Position numbers and translations under genes: made by a program. The notes below the pieces were generated by a model. The model ran no database searches. It was given only the letters and a program-made list of their open reading frames with translations, and was not told where the DNA came from. From Streptomyces hygroscopicus (GTDB lineage Bacteria > Actinomycetota > Actinomycetes > Streptomycetales > Streptomycetaceae): a DNA stretch of 64,000 bases. The stretch spans positions 3,658,001-3,722,000 of the forward strand of contig CP018627.1 of the NCBI GenBank assembly GCA_002021875.1. The letters are read 5' to 3'. This document shows, piece by piece, positions 10,213 through 19,547 of this stretch. Each line of letters opens with the position of its first letter. Position 1 is the stretch's first letter.

Positions 10213-11325
10213 GTGAGTGCCCTGTTCACCCCCCTCAAGCTCCGTTCCCTCCAGATACCCAACCGGGTCTGGATGTCCCCGATGTGCATGTACTCCGCCG
10301 CCTCCGAAGGCCCGGAGACCGGCGCGCCGACGGACTTCCACCTCGCCCACCTGGCGAGCCGTGCCGCCGGTGGCACGGGCCTGGTCATGGCCGAGGCCAC
10401 GGGCGTTCGCCCCGACGGGCGCATCAGCCCCTGGGACCTGGGCCTGTGGAACGACCGCCAGCAGGAGGCGTTCGCACGTATCACCGCCGCGATCCGCTCC
10501 CACGGCGCAGTCCCGGCGATCCAGCTCGCCCACGCCGGCCGTAAGGCGTCCGTCGACAAGCCGTGGCTGTCCGACCGCTACGTCTCCGAGGCGGAGGGCG
10601 GCTGGCAGACCGTGGCCCCCAGCCCGGTCGCGTACGACGGGCTGCCCGTCCCGCACGAGCTGACCGTAGACGAAATCCAGCAGCTGGTACGCGACTTCGC
10701 CGACTCTGCCCGGCGCGCCCTGGCGGCCGGCTTCCAGGTCGCCGAGGTCCACGGCGCCCACGGCTACCTGATCAACTCCTTCCTCTCCCCCGCCTCCAAC
10801 CACCGCACCGACGCCTACGGCGGCAGTTTCGAGAACCGGATCCGCTTCGCTCTCGAAGTCGTCGACGCCGTCCGCGCGGTGTGGCCCGACGACCTGCCGG
10901 TCTTTTTCCGCACCTCGGCCACCGACTGGCTGACCGAGAACCCCGAGGACGACCGCGAAGGCTGGACCGGCGACGACACCGCCCGCCTCGCCAAGGAGCT
11001 CCAGACGCACGGCGTCGACCTGCTGGACGTCTCCACCGGCGGCATGGTCCGCGACGCGAAGATCGCCGCGGGCCCGAACTACCAGGTGCCCTTCGCCGCC
11101 CAGGCCCGTAGCGAGTCCGGCATCCCCACCGCCGCCGTCGGCATCATCACCGAGCCGCAGCAGGCGGAGGAGATCATCGCCAGCGGCCAGGCCGACGCCG
11201 TCTTCCTCGGTCGTGAACTGCTGCGCAACCCCTACTGGCCGCAGCACGCCGCCCTCGCCCTGGGCGCCGTGCCGAACTGGCCGGACCAGTACGCATACGT
11301 CGTCCGGCGACGTGCCCGCAACTGA
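10213..11325 (+). CDS. Old yellow enzyme, NADH:flavin oxidoreductase (YqjM-like)
   Basis: 370 residues, GTG start with GAAGGAAGA 8 nt upstream. FMN-binding TIM barrel with YqjM-class motifs: MSPMCMYSA near residue 20 (the Cys that tunes the flavin), QLAHAGRKAS (about 103-112, the substrate-binding His), AHGYLINSFLSP (about 181-192) and the FMN-phosphate loop with FLGRELLRNPYWP near the end. It reduces activated C=C bonds of enals, enones or similar electrophiles using NADPH. In this operon it fits detoxification or turnover of an unsaturated carbonyl compound. Confidence 0.92.
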   Translation: MSALFTPLKLRSLQIPNRVWMSPMCMYSAASEGPETGAPTDFHLAHLASRAAGGTGLVMAEATGVRPDGRISPWDLGLWNDRQQEAFARITAAIRSHGAVPAIQLAHAGRKASVDKPWLSDRYVSEAEGGWQTVAPSPVAYDGLPVPHELTVDEIQQLVRDFADSARRALAAGFQVAEVHGAHGYLINSFLSPASNHRTDAYGGSFENRIRFALEVVDAVRAVWPDDLPVFFRTSATDWLTENPEDDREGWTGDDTARLAKELQTHGVDLLDVSTGGMVRDAKIAAGPNYQVPFAAQARSESGIPTAAVGIITEPQQAEEIIASGQADAVFLGRELLRNPYWPQHAALALGAVPNWPDQYAYVVRRRARN

Positions 11326-11394
11326 CCCTCACCCCCCTGCTGTCGCCGCCTCAACCAGCCGCGACATGCCGCAGCACCGCACTGGGAGACCCCA

Positions 11395-12138
11395 ATGAAC
11401 CACCTCGAAGGCAAGGTCATCGTCATCACCGGCGCCTCCTCCGGCATCGGCGCCGCCGCAGCCAAGGCCCTCGCGGCCCGAGGCGCCAAGGTCGTCGCCG
11501 CCGCCCGGGGCCAGGAGGACCTGGACCGGCTCGTCGCCGACATCCGCCAGAGCGGCGGTACCGCCCTCGCCAAGGTCATCGATGTCGCCGAGGCCCAGGA
11601 CACCCAGGCCCTGGCCGACCTCGCGGTCGACACCTACGGAACCATCGACGTCCTCGTCAACAACGCGGGCCTGATGCTCTTCTCGTACTGGAAGGACCGC
11701 GCACTCGACGACTGGAACCGGATGATCGACGTGAATATCCGCGGTTACCTCAACGCCATCCACGCCGTTCTGCCCGTGATGCTCGCGAGCGGCTCCGGTC
11801 ACATCCTCAACATGGACTCCGTGGCAGGACACCAGGTCGGCGACGGCGCCGGCGTCTACAGCGCCACGAAGTTCTTCGTCCAGGCCGTCACCGAGTCCAT
11901 GCGCCGCGAACTCGGCGTCCGCGAAGGCATCAAGGCATCCACCATCAGCCCCGGCGTCATCAACACCGGCTGGGCCGACAAGGTCACCGACCCCGTCGGC
12001 CGGCAGGCTGCCCAGGAACTCAACGAGATCGCCATCACCCCCGAGAGCGTCGCCGACGCCGTCGTCTACGCACTCGACCAGCCCGCCGACGTCACCGTCA
12101 ACGACCTGATCATCTCCCCCACCCGCCAGAACTGGTGA
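11395..12138 (+). CDS. Classical short-chain dehydrogenase/reductase
   Basis: 247 residues. TGASSGIG cofactor loop (12-19), NNAG (about 89-92), catalytic Ser in NMDSVAGHQ and the YSATK active-site pair (about 158-162). It probably oxidises or reduces an alcohol/carbonyl with NADP(H), since the basic residue after the second strand suggests NADP preference. It follows the old yellow enzyme in the same operon, so the pair could carry out sequential C=C and C=O reduction. Confidence 0.9.
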   Translation: MNHLEGKVIVITGASSGIGAAAAKALAARGAKVVAAARGQEDLDRLVADIRQSGGTALAKVIDVAEAQDTQALADLAVDTYGTIDVLVNNAGLMLFSYWKDRALDDWNRMIDVNIRGYLNAIHAVLPVMLASGSGHILNMDSVAGHQVGDGAGVYSATKFFVQAVTESMRRELGVREGIKASTISPGVINTGWADKVTDPVGRQAAQELNEIAITPESVADAVVYALDQPADVTVNDLIISPTRQNW

Positions 12139-12223
12139 CCCCGACCCCTGGCTGAAGATTTCCTGCACCGGCGGGCGACATCCCACGGGACCCGCCCGCC
12201 GGTCCCCAATTCGAGGAGTAGTT

Positions 12224-12661
12224 GTGGCACATGCTTACTGGAGCTCCGTCTTCGCCGGACCCGCAGACAAACTGTGGTCCCTCGTACGGCGGTTCAACGG
12301 TCTGCCCGGGTGGCACCCGGACATCCGGTCCAGCGAAGTCGTCGAGGGAGAGAGCGAGTTCGCGCCGGGCGCGATACGGGTCCTCACCGGCACGGACGGC
12401 AGCGTCTTCCGGGAACGCCTCGTGGCCCTCGACGACGCCAACCGCGCTCTGACCTACGAGATCATCGACTCCCCTCTGCCCGTGCGCGGATACCGCTCCA
12501 CACTTCAGGTCTGGCCCGTCGCCGACACCGGAGGCGCCTTCCTGACCTGGCAGTCCACCTTCGACGCAGCCGAGGGCACCAGCCCGGAAGCCGCCGTCGC
12601 CGCGATCACCGACGGGGCGTACCGCCCCGCCATCGCCGCCCTCCACAAGACCGTCGCCTGA
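12224..12661 (+). CDS. SRPBCC family protein (polyketide cyclase/dehydrase-like)
   Basis: 145 residues, GTG start with GAGGAG 5 nt upstream. The N-terminal pattern (FAGPADKLWSLVRRFNGLPGWHP) and the final helix are those of the START/Bet v1-like polyketide_cyc2 fold, a hydrophobic-cavity binding protein or small cyclase. No catalytic motif can be named. It lies in the GntR-controlled operon and may bind the operon's substrate. Confidence 0.8.
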   Translation: MAHAYWSSVFAGPADKLWSLVRRFNGLPGWHPDIRSSEVVEGESEFAPGAIRVLTGTDGSVFRERLVALDDANRALTYEIIDSPLPVRGYRSTLQVWPVADTGGAFLTWQSTFDAAEGTSPEAAVAAITDGAYRPAIAALHKTVA

Positions 12662-12702
12662 CCGGAACAACGGTCGCTTACTCACGACCAGCAAAGAACG
12701 GC

Positions 12703-13498
12703 ATGACTACCGTCGCCGCATACGCCGCCCCCTCCCCCGGTGCACCGCTCGCCCGGACCACCATCGAACGCCGCCCTCTCGACCCGCGCGACATCAAGGT
12801 CGAGGTCCGTTACGCGGGCATCTGCCACTCCGACATCCACCAGGTCCACGGCGACTGGGGCAAGAGGCTGTTCCCCATGGTCCCCGGCCACGAGATCGCC
12901 GGTTCGTCACCGAGGTGACCCGGCACGCCGTTGGTGACCGTGTCGGCGTCGGCGTCATCGTCAGCTCCTGCCGCACATGCGACAACTGCAAGAACGGCCT
13001 GCAGCAGCACTGCACGGGCGGCGGCTCGGCCGAAACGTACGCCGACATCGACCGCTACCGGGGCGACGAGCCCACCCAGGGCGGTTACTCGACCCACATA
13101 GTCGTCGACGAGCACTTCGTCCTGCGCATTCCCGAGGGCCTGTCCCTCGACGAGGTCGCCCCGTTGTTATGCGCCGGCATCACCACGTACTGTCCGCACC
13201 GCTGGACGTGGATGCCTACCTGTCGTTGCTGCGGCTCGACGGCACCATGGTCTACCTCGGTGTCCCCGACGAGGCCCTCTCGGTGAGCGTCTCCTCCCTG
13301 CTGCCCGGCCGCAAGTCCCTGTCCGGCTCGCTCATCGGAGGCATGGCCGAAACACGGGAGATGCTCGACTTCTGAGCCGAGCACGGCATCGAGGCCGGCG
13401 TGTAGATCATCTCCGCCGACCGGATCAACGAGGCGTACGAGCGCGCGCTGAAGAGCGAGGTGCGCTACCGCTTCGTCATCGACACCTCGACCATCTGA
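12703..13498 (+). pseudogene. Decayed zinc alcohol dehydrogenase (CAD/YahK type)
   Basis: The pieces line up with one NAD(P)-dependent Zn-ADH of about 345 residues but in several frames. The start (ATG 12703) gives the catalytic zinc site (GICHSDIHQVHGDWG, VPGHEIAG). A frameshift near 12900 moves to the frame with the structural zinc cysteines (CRTCDNCKNGLQQHC). Near 13190 the Rossmann core is deleted, going from LLCAGITTY straight to sequence resembling the LLRLDGTMVYLGVP region. In-frame stops follow at 13374 and 13403 before the normal tail (RYRFVIDTSTI). It was the last gene of the redox operon. Confidence 0.85.
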
Positions 13499-13609
13499 CC
13501 GCAACGTCATCGAGGCGCCCGAAGGCCGCTGTCCGAGATGAACGTGTCGGCCTACGAGCCGTGTTCATGACAGGCGGCCACGGCCCGCCAATGAAGGATC
13601 TGGCGCGCG

Positions 13610-13638
13610 GGGCCCCGTCTCACAAGGAGGCGGGGCCC
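13610..13638. terminator. Hairpin between convergent units
   Basis: GGGCCCCG / CGGGGCCC arms with a 13-nt loop, placed between the end of the plus-strand redox operon and the stop of the minus-strand aminotransferase; it can serve both directions. Confidence 0.55.
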
Positions 13639-13660
13639 ACTGCCGTTACCAACCGACCGG

Positions 13661-14854
13661 TCAGTTGCCGCGCGCCATGGCCACCACACGGTTCAGCCCC
13701 TCGCGCACATCGTCGATGCCGCACGCGTAGGAGATCCGCAGAGCGTGCTTGCCGCCGTCCGCGTCAAAAGCGGTCCCGGGTACGACGGCCACGTGCTGTT
13801 CCTCCAGCAGACGCCACGCGAGTTCGTCGGAGGGACCGAGGCGTTCCGGGTAGCTCAGGTACATGTAGAACGCCCCGCCCGGCAGACCCGGCGACAGGAC
13901 GTCCTGGCCGGCCAGTACTTCAAGTGCCGCATCCCGGCGGCGCCCGAACTCCTGCCGCATCGAGTCCCGTTCGACCCCCGCCTCATCAAGCGCGGCCGCA
14001 CCGCCGAGCTGGGCGAACGTCGTCGGGCAGATAGTGGTGAACTGACGGATCCGCAGCGCGGGCCGGACGAGCTCCGCCGGCCCGGCAAGCCAGCCCAGAC
14101 GCCAGCCGTCCATGGCGTACGCCTTGGCGAAGCCGCCGACGACCAGCGTCCGATGCCGCAGATCGGCGACCGAGGCGGGCGAGATGTGATGGTGTCCGTC
14201 GTAAACAAGCTCGGCGTAGATCTCGTCGGACAGGAGCAGGGACCTGGTGCCCCGGAGGACGTCCGCGACCCCGGCAAGCCGCTTGGGCTCGGTGACGGCC
14301 CCGGTCGGGTTGTGCGGGGTGCACAGGACCACCATGCGGGTGCGCTCTGTCATCACGGCCGCCAGCGCGTCGGAGTCGACCTGATAGCCGTCGTCCGCGT
14401 CGAGCGGCAGGATCACCGGGGTGGCCCCGGCCAGGCGTACACAGGCGACATAGGCGGACCAGGCGGGTACCGGGATGACGACCTCGTCGCCGGGACCGCA
14501 GAACGCCATGATCGCGAGGAAGACGGCCTCGTTGGCGCCGATGGTCACGAGGACTTCGTCGTCGGGGCTATAGGTGAGGTTGTGCCGGCGCTCCAGGTAG
14601 CGGGATATCGCCGCGCGGAGTTCGGGCTGGCCGGCGTTGGGGCCGTAGTGGACCTTGCCGTCAGCGATCGCCTGGGCCGCCCGCTGCTTGGCGACGCCGG
14701 GGGTGTCGAAGTCGGGGCGGCCAATCTCCAGGTGGATGACGCGCTCACCAGTGCGTTCCAGTTCGCTGGCGCGGTCGAATATGGCGCGGATCGGGGAAGG
14801 TTTGATGTCGGCCAGCCGGGCGGCGGGCTGGGCGAGGTCGAACGCGGGGCTCAT
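13661..14854 (-). CDS. PLP-dependent class I/II aminotransferase
   Basis: 397 residues, full length for aspartate/aromatic aminotransferases. Key sites: CTPHNPTGAV (PLP phosphate/substrate loop), LSDEIYAELVY (Asp to pyridine N, Tyr to O3'), GGFAKAYAMDGWRLGW with the Schiff-base Lys, and RISYA near the end with the substrate-carboxylate Arg. It moves an amino group between an amino acid and a 2-oxo acid. It lies downstream of an APC permease, SDR and FAH hydrolase on the same strand, suggesting uptake and breakdown of an amino acid or amine. Confidence 0.9.
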   Translation of the reverse strand: MSPAFDLAQPAARLADIKPSPIRAIFDRASELERTGERVIHLEIGRPDFDTPGVAKQRAAQAIADGKVHYGPNAGQPELRAAISRYLERRHNLTYSPDDEVLVTIGANEAVFLAIMAFCGPGDEVVIPVPAWSAYVACVRLAGATPVILPLDADDGYQVDSDALAAVMTERTRMVVLCTPHNPTGAVTEPKRLAGVADVLRGTRSLLLSDEIYAELVYDGHHHISPASVADLRHRTLVVGGFAKAYAMDGWRLGWLAGPAELVRPALRIRQFTTICPTTFAQLGGAAALDEAGVERDSMRQEFGRRRDAALEVLAGQDVLSPGLPGGAFYMYLSYPERLGPSDELAWRLLEEQHVAVVPGTAFDADGGKHALRISYACGIDDVREGLNRVVAMARGN

Positions 14855-14981
14855 CGGTTTCCAGTCTCCTCTCGCCTGCCATGGCAGGCGGGATCCAGCG
14901 GGCGGTTTCCCTGCGTGGCTTGCGATGCCGACGCAGCGGCGGGCTGTCGACAGAGCGCGGCATGCGGCCGCGGCCCTCGGC

Positions 14982-16415
14982 TCAGTGTGGTGCGGTCTCG
15001 TCCGACTGGGCGGCCGCAGCGGGGACGGGGGCGCCGCGGCGGGCGAGCCAGGTGGCCGCCCAGAGGACCACGCCGATCAGCAGCAGGGCACCGGCGATCC
15101 GGTACTGGTCGGCTGGGCGCCCGGAGGACCAGGGCAGGACCAGGTAGAGACAGGTGGCCGTCCCCACCAGGGGCAGCACGCGGCCCGCCCGGAAGTGCTT
15201 CACGTTCACCTTGTCCTTGCGCAGCACGAGAACCGAAAGGTTGACGATGGCGAAGACGGTGAGCAGGAGCAGAGACGTCGTTCCGCCGAGCAGCACCACG
15301 ACCGGGCTGTCGGGATTCAACGAGAGGAAGGTGATAAGGCCGAAAGCGATGCACGTGGAGAAGACGACTGCCGCCAGTGGAGTGCGCCGTGCGGCGTGCA
15401 CCTTGGACAGGAAGGGCGGCAGCACTCCCTGCTTGCTCATCCCGTACAGCAGGCGGCTGGCCATCATCATGTTGATCAGCGCGGAGTTCGCCACGGCGAA
15501 CATGGAGATGAACGGGAGCAGATCGGAGATCGGGAAGCCGGGTGCGGCTGTCTGCACCACCGTCGCCAACGGGGTCTCGCTCGTGGCGAGTTGACCGACA
15601 GGAACCACCGCGACGGCACAGACGGACACCAGCACATAAATCAGCCCGGTGATCCCCAGCCCGGTGAACATCATGCGGGGGAAGATCCGCACGGGGTTTC
15701 TGGTCTCCTCCGCCATGTTGACCGAGTCCTCGAATCCGACCATGGCGAAGAAGGCCAGCGAGGTCGCGGTGCTCACCGCCAAGAACCCGCTCTTGTCGGA
15801 GGCGGTTTCGAAGGTGACGACACGGGAGAAGTCCGCATGTCCACCCGCGATGAAGTACGCGCTGATCAGGATGACGATGAGCAGACCGGAGAGCTCCACC
15901 GCGGTCAGCAGCACGTTGACCTTGAGGCTCTCGGCGACACCTCGGAGGTTGACGACCAGCACCAGGCACATGAAGCCGAGGGCGATCAGCAGGACGAGGC
16001 CGTCGCCCGCGTCTAGCCCGAAGCCTTCGACCAGGTTCGCGGCGAAGGCCCGCGAGGCCGCCGATGCCGAGGTGATGCCGGAGCACATCACGGCGAAGCA
16101 CACCAGGAAGGTCAGGAAGTGTTTACCGAACGCCTTGTGCACGTACAGAGCGGCACCTGCGGCCTGCGGGTACTTGGTGACCAGTTCCAGATACGAGCAC
16201 GCCGTGACCAGCGCGACCGCGAACGCGATGACGAACGGCAGCCACGCGGCGCCCCCGACCTCCCCCGCGACCTGTCCGGTCAGGGCGTAGATCCCGGTCC
16301 CGAGGATGTCGCCGACGATGAACAGCAACAGCAGACCCGGGCCCATCACCCGCTTCAGCTCGGGTTGTTCTGCGGTGGCAGTCGTGGGCGGACTGGGTGG
16401 ACTTGTTCGGGACAT
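14982..16415 (-). CDS. APC superfamily amino acid/amine permease
   Basis: 477 residues, about 12 hydrophobic segments. The first helix has the APC unwound glycine motif (GDILGTGIYALTG, near residue 35), and helix 6 reads FFAMVGFEDSVNMAEET. ATG 16415 gives an N-terminus that starts shortly before the first membrane segment; longer frames upstream lack family similarity. It likely imports an amino acid or amine that the flanking aminotransferase processes. Confidence 0.88.
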   Translation of the reverse strand: MSRTSPPSPPTTATAEQPELKRVMGPGLLLLFIVGDILGTGIYALTGQVAGEVGGAAWLPFVIAFAVALVTACSYLELVTKYPQAAGAALYVHKAFGKHFLTFLVCFAVMCSGITSASAASRAFAANLVEGFGLDAGDGLVLLIALGFMCLVLVVNLRGVAESLKVNVLLTAVELSGLLIVILISAYFIAGGHADFSRVVTFETASDKSGFLAVSTATSLAFFAMVGFEDSVNMAEETRNPVRIFPRMMFTGLGITGLIYVLVSVCAVAVVPVGQLATSETPLATVVQTAAPGFPISDLLPFISMFAVANSALINMMMASRLLYGMSKQGVLPPFLSKVHAARRTPLAAVVFSTCIAFGLITFLSLNPDSPVVVLLGGTTSLLLLTVFAIVNLSVLVLRKDKVNVKHFRAGRVLPLVGTATCLYLVLPWSSGRPADQYRIAGALLLIGVVLWAATWLARRGAPVPAAAAQSDETAPH

Positions 16416-16716
16416 GGCGTTGTCCTTGTCGTGGTGGGGCCGTGAACCTGTGTTGCTGATGGGTTTGCGCCCGATCGACATGCTCCGGCGTGGCCACGAG
16501 CGCTGTGTTCGGCGCGGATCACAAGGAGTGGGGAGGGAGAGATGGCTCGCGCCCCTGGTGCGGGACGCCCGGCTCGCCCGGGCCCGGTGCTGGTGGAGAG
16601 CGCTGTGATGTGGCACGGCCATGCTGATGAGCCTGCTCGCTGGGGCCGCGCCGGCCGTCCACAGGTGCCGCGACCGGCCGGCGCAGCCGCCTGATCGGCT
16701 TTCCTCGCCGCCGCTG
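16416..16716. other. Intergenic region, no gene seen
   Basis: About 300 bp between the permease start and the stop of the upstream SDR. No coding frame with family similarity and no clear hairpin; it probably holds a promoter for the permease and aminotransferase genes. Confidence 0.4.
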
Positions 16717-17499
16717 TCACACGGACGGGATCAGTCCGCCGTCGATCCGGATGGTGCCGCCGGTGATGTAGCCGGCCCTGGGGCTGGCGAGGAACGCGAC
16801 CATGTCGGCGTACTCGGCGGGCGTGCCGTAGCGGCCGACCGGGATGGAAGCGACGCTCTCCGCGGCGACGTCCTCGACCGATCGTCCTTCGCGCGCCGCC
16901 TTGGCCTCGTCGAGCTGGGTGATGCGTGCGGTCGCGATGCGGCCGGGAACAACGAGGTTGCTGGTGATGCCGTACGGGCCGACCTCGCGGGCGAGTGTCT
17001 TGCTCCAGCCGACGAGGCTGGAGCGAAGTGCGTTGGACAGGCCGAGGTTGGGGATGGGGGCGACGACTCCGCTGGAGGTGCTGGTGATGATGCGGCCCCA
17101 GCCGCGCTCGCGCATGCCGGGCAGGACGGCGTCGGTGAGTGAGATGACGGAGAGCACCATGGACTCGAAGTGCCGTGCCCAGACGGCACGGTCCTGGCCG
17201 GCCACCGGTGTGGGGGGCGGGCCGCCCGTGACGTTCACCAGGATGTCGACCGGGCCCAGCTCCTCGGTGATCGCGGCAAGGTGATCCGGAATCGCGTCGA
17301 GGTCGCCGAGGTCCCACTGGACGGCGGCCGTCGCCGTCCGGGCGGACAGCCGCTCCTGAGCCGCGCCCAGCGCCTCCTTGTTGATGTCGGCGAGGGCTAC
17401 CTTGGTCCCCTCGTCGGCCAGTGCCTCGGCTATCGCGCCGCCGAGGCCGCCACCGGCGCCGAGGACCAGTGCCACTTTGTCGTGCAGATGGAGATGCAA
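16717..17499 (-). CDS. Short-chain dehydrogenase/reductase (KDG/FabG-like)
   Basis: 260 residues from TTG 17499, chosen because GAGGAG lies 7 nt upstream and the protein then starts right before the first strand ([11 protein letters not shown]). Cofactor loop [16 protein letters not shown] in place of NNAG; the usual Tyr of YxxxK is replaced: the segment reads [17 protein letters not shown], with no Tyr four before a Lys. This SDR group (with the long loop after the active site and VPGRIATAR) is a common variant in catabolic clusters, and its chemistry may not be classical. It lies 136 bp downstream of the FAH hydrolase, probably the same transcript. Confidence 0.82.
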   Translation of the reverse strand: MHLHLHDKVALVLGAGGGLGGAIAEALADEGTKVALADINKEALGAAQERLSARTATAAVQWDLGDLDAIPDHLAAITEELGPVDILVNVTGGPPPTPVAGQDRAVWARHFESMVLSVISLTDAVLPGMRERGWGRIITSTSSGVVAPIPNLGLSNALRSSLVGWSKTLAREVGPYGITSNLVVPGRIATARITQLDEAKAAREGRSVEDVAAESVASIPVGRYGTPAEYADMVAFLASPRAGYITGGTIRIDGGLIPSV

Positions 17500-17635
17500 G
17501 GGGAGACTCCTCAAGAGGGGCGGTACAGCGGGCACCTGGCGGTGGTCATGCGGTTCCGCGTGATGGGGGATGAATAGAAGGGGTGTGAGGGAGGCGCGTT
17601 GCCGAGGACCGGTGGCCGGGAGCCGCGTCATCGGG

Positions 17636-18493
17636 TCAGCCGGCTACGGCTTCGGCCTTCACGGTCGTCTTCAGATGCCCGATGCCGGGAATGACGGCCT
17701 CGGCCACGTCGCCGTCGGCGACCACGATCGCGCCGGGCGTGCCGGTGGAAATGATGTCGCCGGGATAAAGCGGCATCATCTGGCTGTGGAAGCTGATCAG
17801 TGAGGCCGGCCGGTGGGTCATGTTGGCCACGGTGTTGGTGCGGCGCCGGTCGCCACCCACGACCGTGGTGACCTCGATGCCCTCCAACGCGCCGAACCGG
17901 TCGAGCACCTCGGACATCGGGACGAGCTCGGGGCCGAAGCAGAAGAACGTGGGGAAGTTCTTGGCGCGGGTCAGGAACCGGGGGTTCTGCCGGAGGATGT
18001 CCTCCGCCGTCTGATCCAGGATGGTCGTCACGCCCCACACGTAGTCGAGCGCGTCCTCCTCGGAGACATTGCGGCAGTACCGCCCCATGACGAGGCCGAG
18101 CTCGGCCTCGACCGTGGTGCGCTCGCTCTGCCGGGGAATCACGATCGGCTCGTCGGGGCCGACGATGGTGTGGTCGCCCTTGATGAACGACGCAGGCTGG
18201 TCGGGCGCGGTCTCGCTCAGGTCGGCAGCGTGATCGCGGTAGTTCAGCCCGATGCCCCAGATCTTGTGCGGCCGCCGGTACGGAGCCGTGACCACCACGT
18301 CGCCCACAGGGATGAAAAGCTCTGCCGGGGCCCGCTCCGCCAAGGCCGTCACGTCACTCCAGACCTTCTCGTCGAGTAGCGCCATCGCGTCCGCCGGCAG
18401 ATGCGGAGCGAAGTCCTCCACCACCGCCACGCCCTCGTCAATGACGACGGCGGGAACCGGGCGCCCGTCTCGCAGAATGCTTGCCAGTCGCAT
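17636..18493 (-). CDS. Fumarylacetoacetate hydrolase family protein
   Basis: 285 residues from the second ATG (18493), which lies 7 nt after GGAGG; the first ATG (18499) is too close to it. The C-terminal FAH domain has [15 protein letters not shown] (about 80-94), the metal-binding acids ([16 protein letters not shown]) and the family's [12 protein letters not shown] loop. It cleaves C-C bonds of acylpyruvate-like or 2-oxo-enol acids, or decarboxylates/hydrates related compounds, with Mg2+. First gene of the minus-strand catabolic unit, with two regulator sites just upstream. Confidence 0.9.
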   Translation of the reverse strand: MRLASILRDGRPVPAVVIDEGVAVVEDFAPHLPADAMALLDEKVWSDVTALAERAPAELFIPVGDVVVTAPYRRPHKIWGIGLNYRDHAADLSETAPDQPASFIKGDHTIVGPDEPIVIPRQSERTTVEAELGLVMGRYCRNVSEEDALDYVWGVTTILDQTAEDILRQNPRFLTRAKNFPTFFCFGPELVPMSEVLDRFGALEGIEVTTVVGGDRRRTNTVANMTHRPASLISFHSQMMPLYPGDIISTGTPGAIVVADGDVAEAVIPGIGHLKTTVKAEAVAG

Positions 18494-18515
18494 GCGCATG
18501 CCTCCTCAGTGGCGA

Positions 18516-18565
18516 GATACGGTATCCCGTATACCGTTCTGGCGAGATACGGTATCTCGTATCTC
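18516..18565. promoter_or_regulatory. Two GATAC-N8-GTAT operators upstream of the FAH operon
   Basis: Site 1 is GATAC-ggtatccc-GTATA (18516-18533). Site 2 is within GAGATACG-gtatct-CGTATCTC (18544-18565), a perfect inverted repeat. The same spacing occurs once more upstream of the neighbouring FadR-type regulator (19530-19547). They overlap the expected promoter of the FAH gene, so they are probable repressor sites. Confidence 0.7.
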
Positions 18566-18683
18566 GCTCTTGTCAACGATTGAGGAGAAGCGGAAGCCGG
18601 GACTGGCGGACACCGGATCGGGCCACCGCCGATGCGGAAGATCCGCAGGTCGGGCCGGCCCCGCATAGCGAGGCAAACGCGAG

Positions 18684-18715
18684 ACGGCCCTCGAGCAGGG
18701 GTGCTCGAGGGCCGT
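18684..18715 (-). terminator. Strong hairpin terminator after the FadR-type gene
   Basis: Perfect 14-bp stem ACGGCCCTCGAGCA / TGCTCGAGGGCCGT with a GGGG loop, 56 bp past the stop codon at 18772 on the minus strand. Confidence 0.75.
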
Positions 18716-18771
18716 TCAGGCCCGCATTTCAGAGGGAAACCGCTGTGCCCACGGGCGCAGCGCTATGCGTG

Positions 18772-19443
18772 CTACTGGTCCCCGAAGGCCGACAGCACCC
18801 GGTCCATGACGTAGTTGACGTGAAGGTACATCTCCCGAGCCGCCACCTCGGCGTCACCCGAGTTGATCGCTTCGGCGATGGTCACGTGGGCCTGTCCGCA
18901 CTGCTGCGAGTCCCAGCCGGTCAGTACGTCCCGCCTCCGCAGGGTCTGGCAGAGCACCAGTGTCTCGTCCATGCGCTGCCGGGCTGTCTCGTTGTTCGAC
19001 GCGACTGCCACAGCGTGATGGAACCGCTGGTCGAGACTGCGGAAACGCTGGGCGTCGTGGTCACGCGCCGCCTGCAGGGACTCCTCGGCGAGCGGCAGCA
19101 GCTGCGCCCGATGACCGGTGTCGGCACGTTCCGCGGCGAGCCTGGCGGTCAGCGCCTCGAGCCCCGCCCTGACCTCGTACGCCTCCCGGATCAGACGTGC
19201 CGACGGAACGACGACGTGGGCGTTGCCGTCGATCATCGAGACCAGCCCGATCATGCGCAACTGGAGCAACGCCTCGCGTACCGGGGTCTTGCTCACGCCG
19301 AGCATCTTGGCGATTCTGGCTTCGCTCAGCCGCTCACCGGGAGGCAACTGCTTGCCGACGATGAGCTCCCGCACCTGATCGAGCACGATGTCGCCCAGCT
19401 TCCTGGGCCTCTCCAGGGAAACCTCGACCGAGACGTCGCTCAC
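18772..19443 (-). CDS. GntR family regulator, FadR/FCD subfamily
   Basis: 223 residues from GTG 19443, a start that begins close to the winged helix; longer frames add a basic stretch without family likeness. The HTH has the GntR signature (SEARIAKMLGVSKTPVREALLQLRMIG), and the FCD domain has the His/Asp pattern for a metal-bound acid ligand (LDQRFHHAVAVASNN; QAHVTIAEAINSGDA). It probably represses the FAH/SDR/permease/aminotransferase genes through the GATAC-N8-GTATC sites, one of which lies in its own upstream region. Confidence 0.87.
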   Translation of the reverse strand: MSDVSVEVSLERPRKLGDIVLDQVRELIVGKQLPPGERLSEARIAKMLGVSKTPVREALLQLRMIGLVSMIDGNAHVVVPSARLIREAYEVRAGLEALTARLAAERADTGHRAQLLPLAEESLQAARDHDAQRFRSLDQRFHHAVAVASNNETARQRMDETLVLCQTLRRRDVLTGWDSQQCGQAHVTIAEAINSGDAEVAAREMYLHVNYVMDRVLSAFGDQ

Positions 19444-19529
19444 CGTGCCCCTGCCCCTCAGATCCAATCGAGTGCGCTTACGGAAGGCATCCCCCCTGGC
19501 CCTGATGTCTTCCGGGTGACGCTGTCCGG

Positions 19530-19547
19530 GATACAAGATATCGTATC
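19530..19547. promoter_or_regulatory. Third GATAC-N8-GTATC operator
   Basis: GATAC-aagatatc-GTATC lies about 90 bp upstream of the FadR-type regulator start and shares arms and spacing with the two sites at 18516-18565, which suggests autoregulation. Confidence 0.65.

Noticed and set aside
13745..15244. Plus-strand frame of about 500 codons over the aminotransferase and permease
   Set aside because: Antisense shadow of two clear minus-strand enzymes; low-complexity Arg/Gly/Asp-rich translation.
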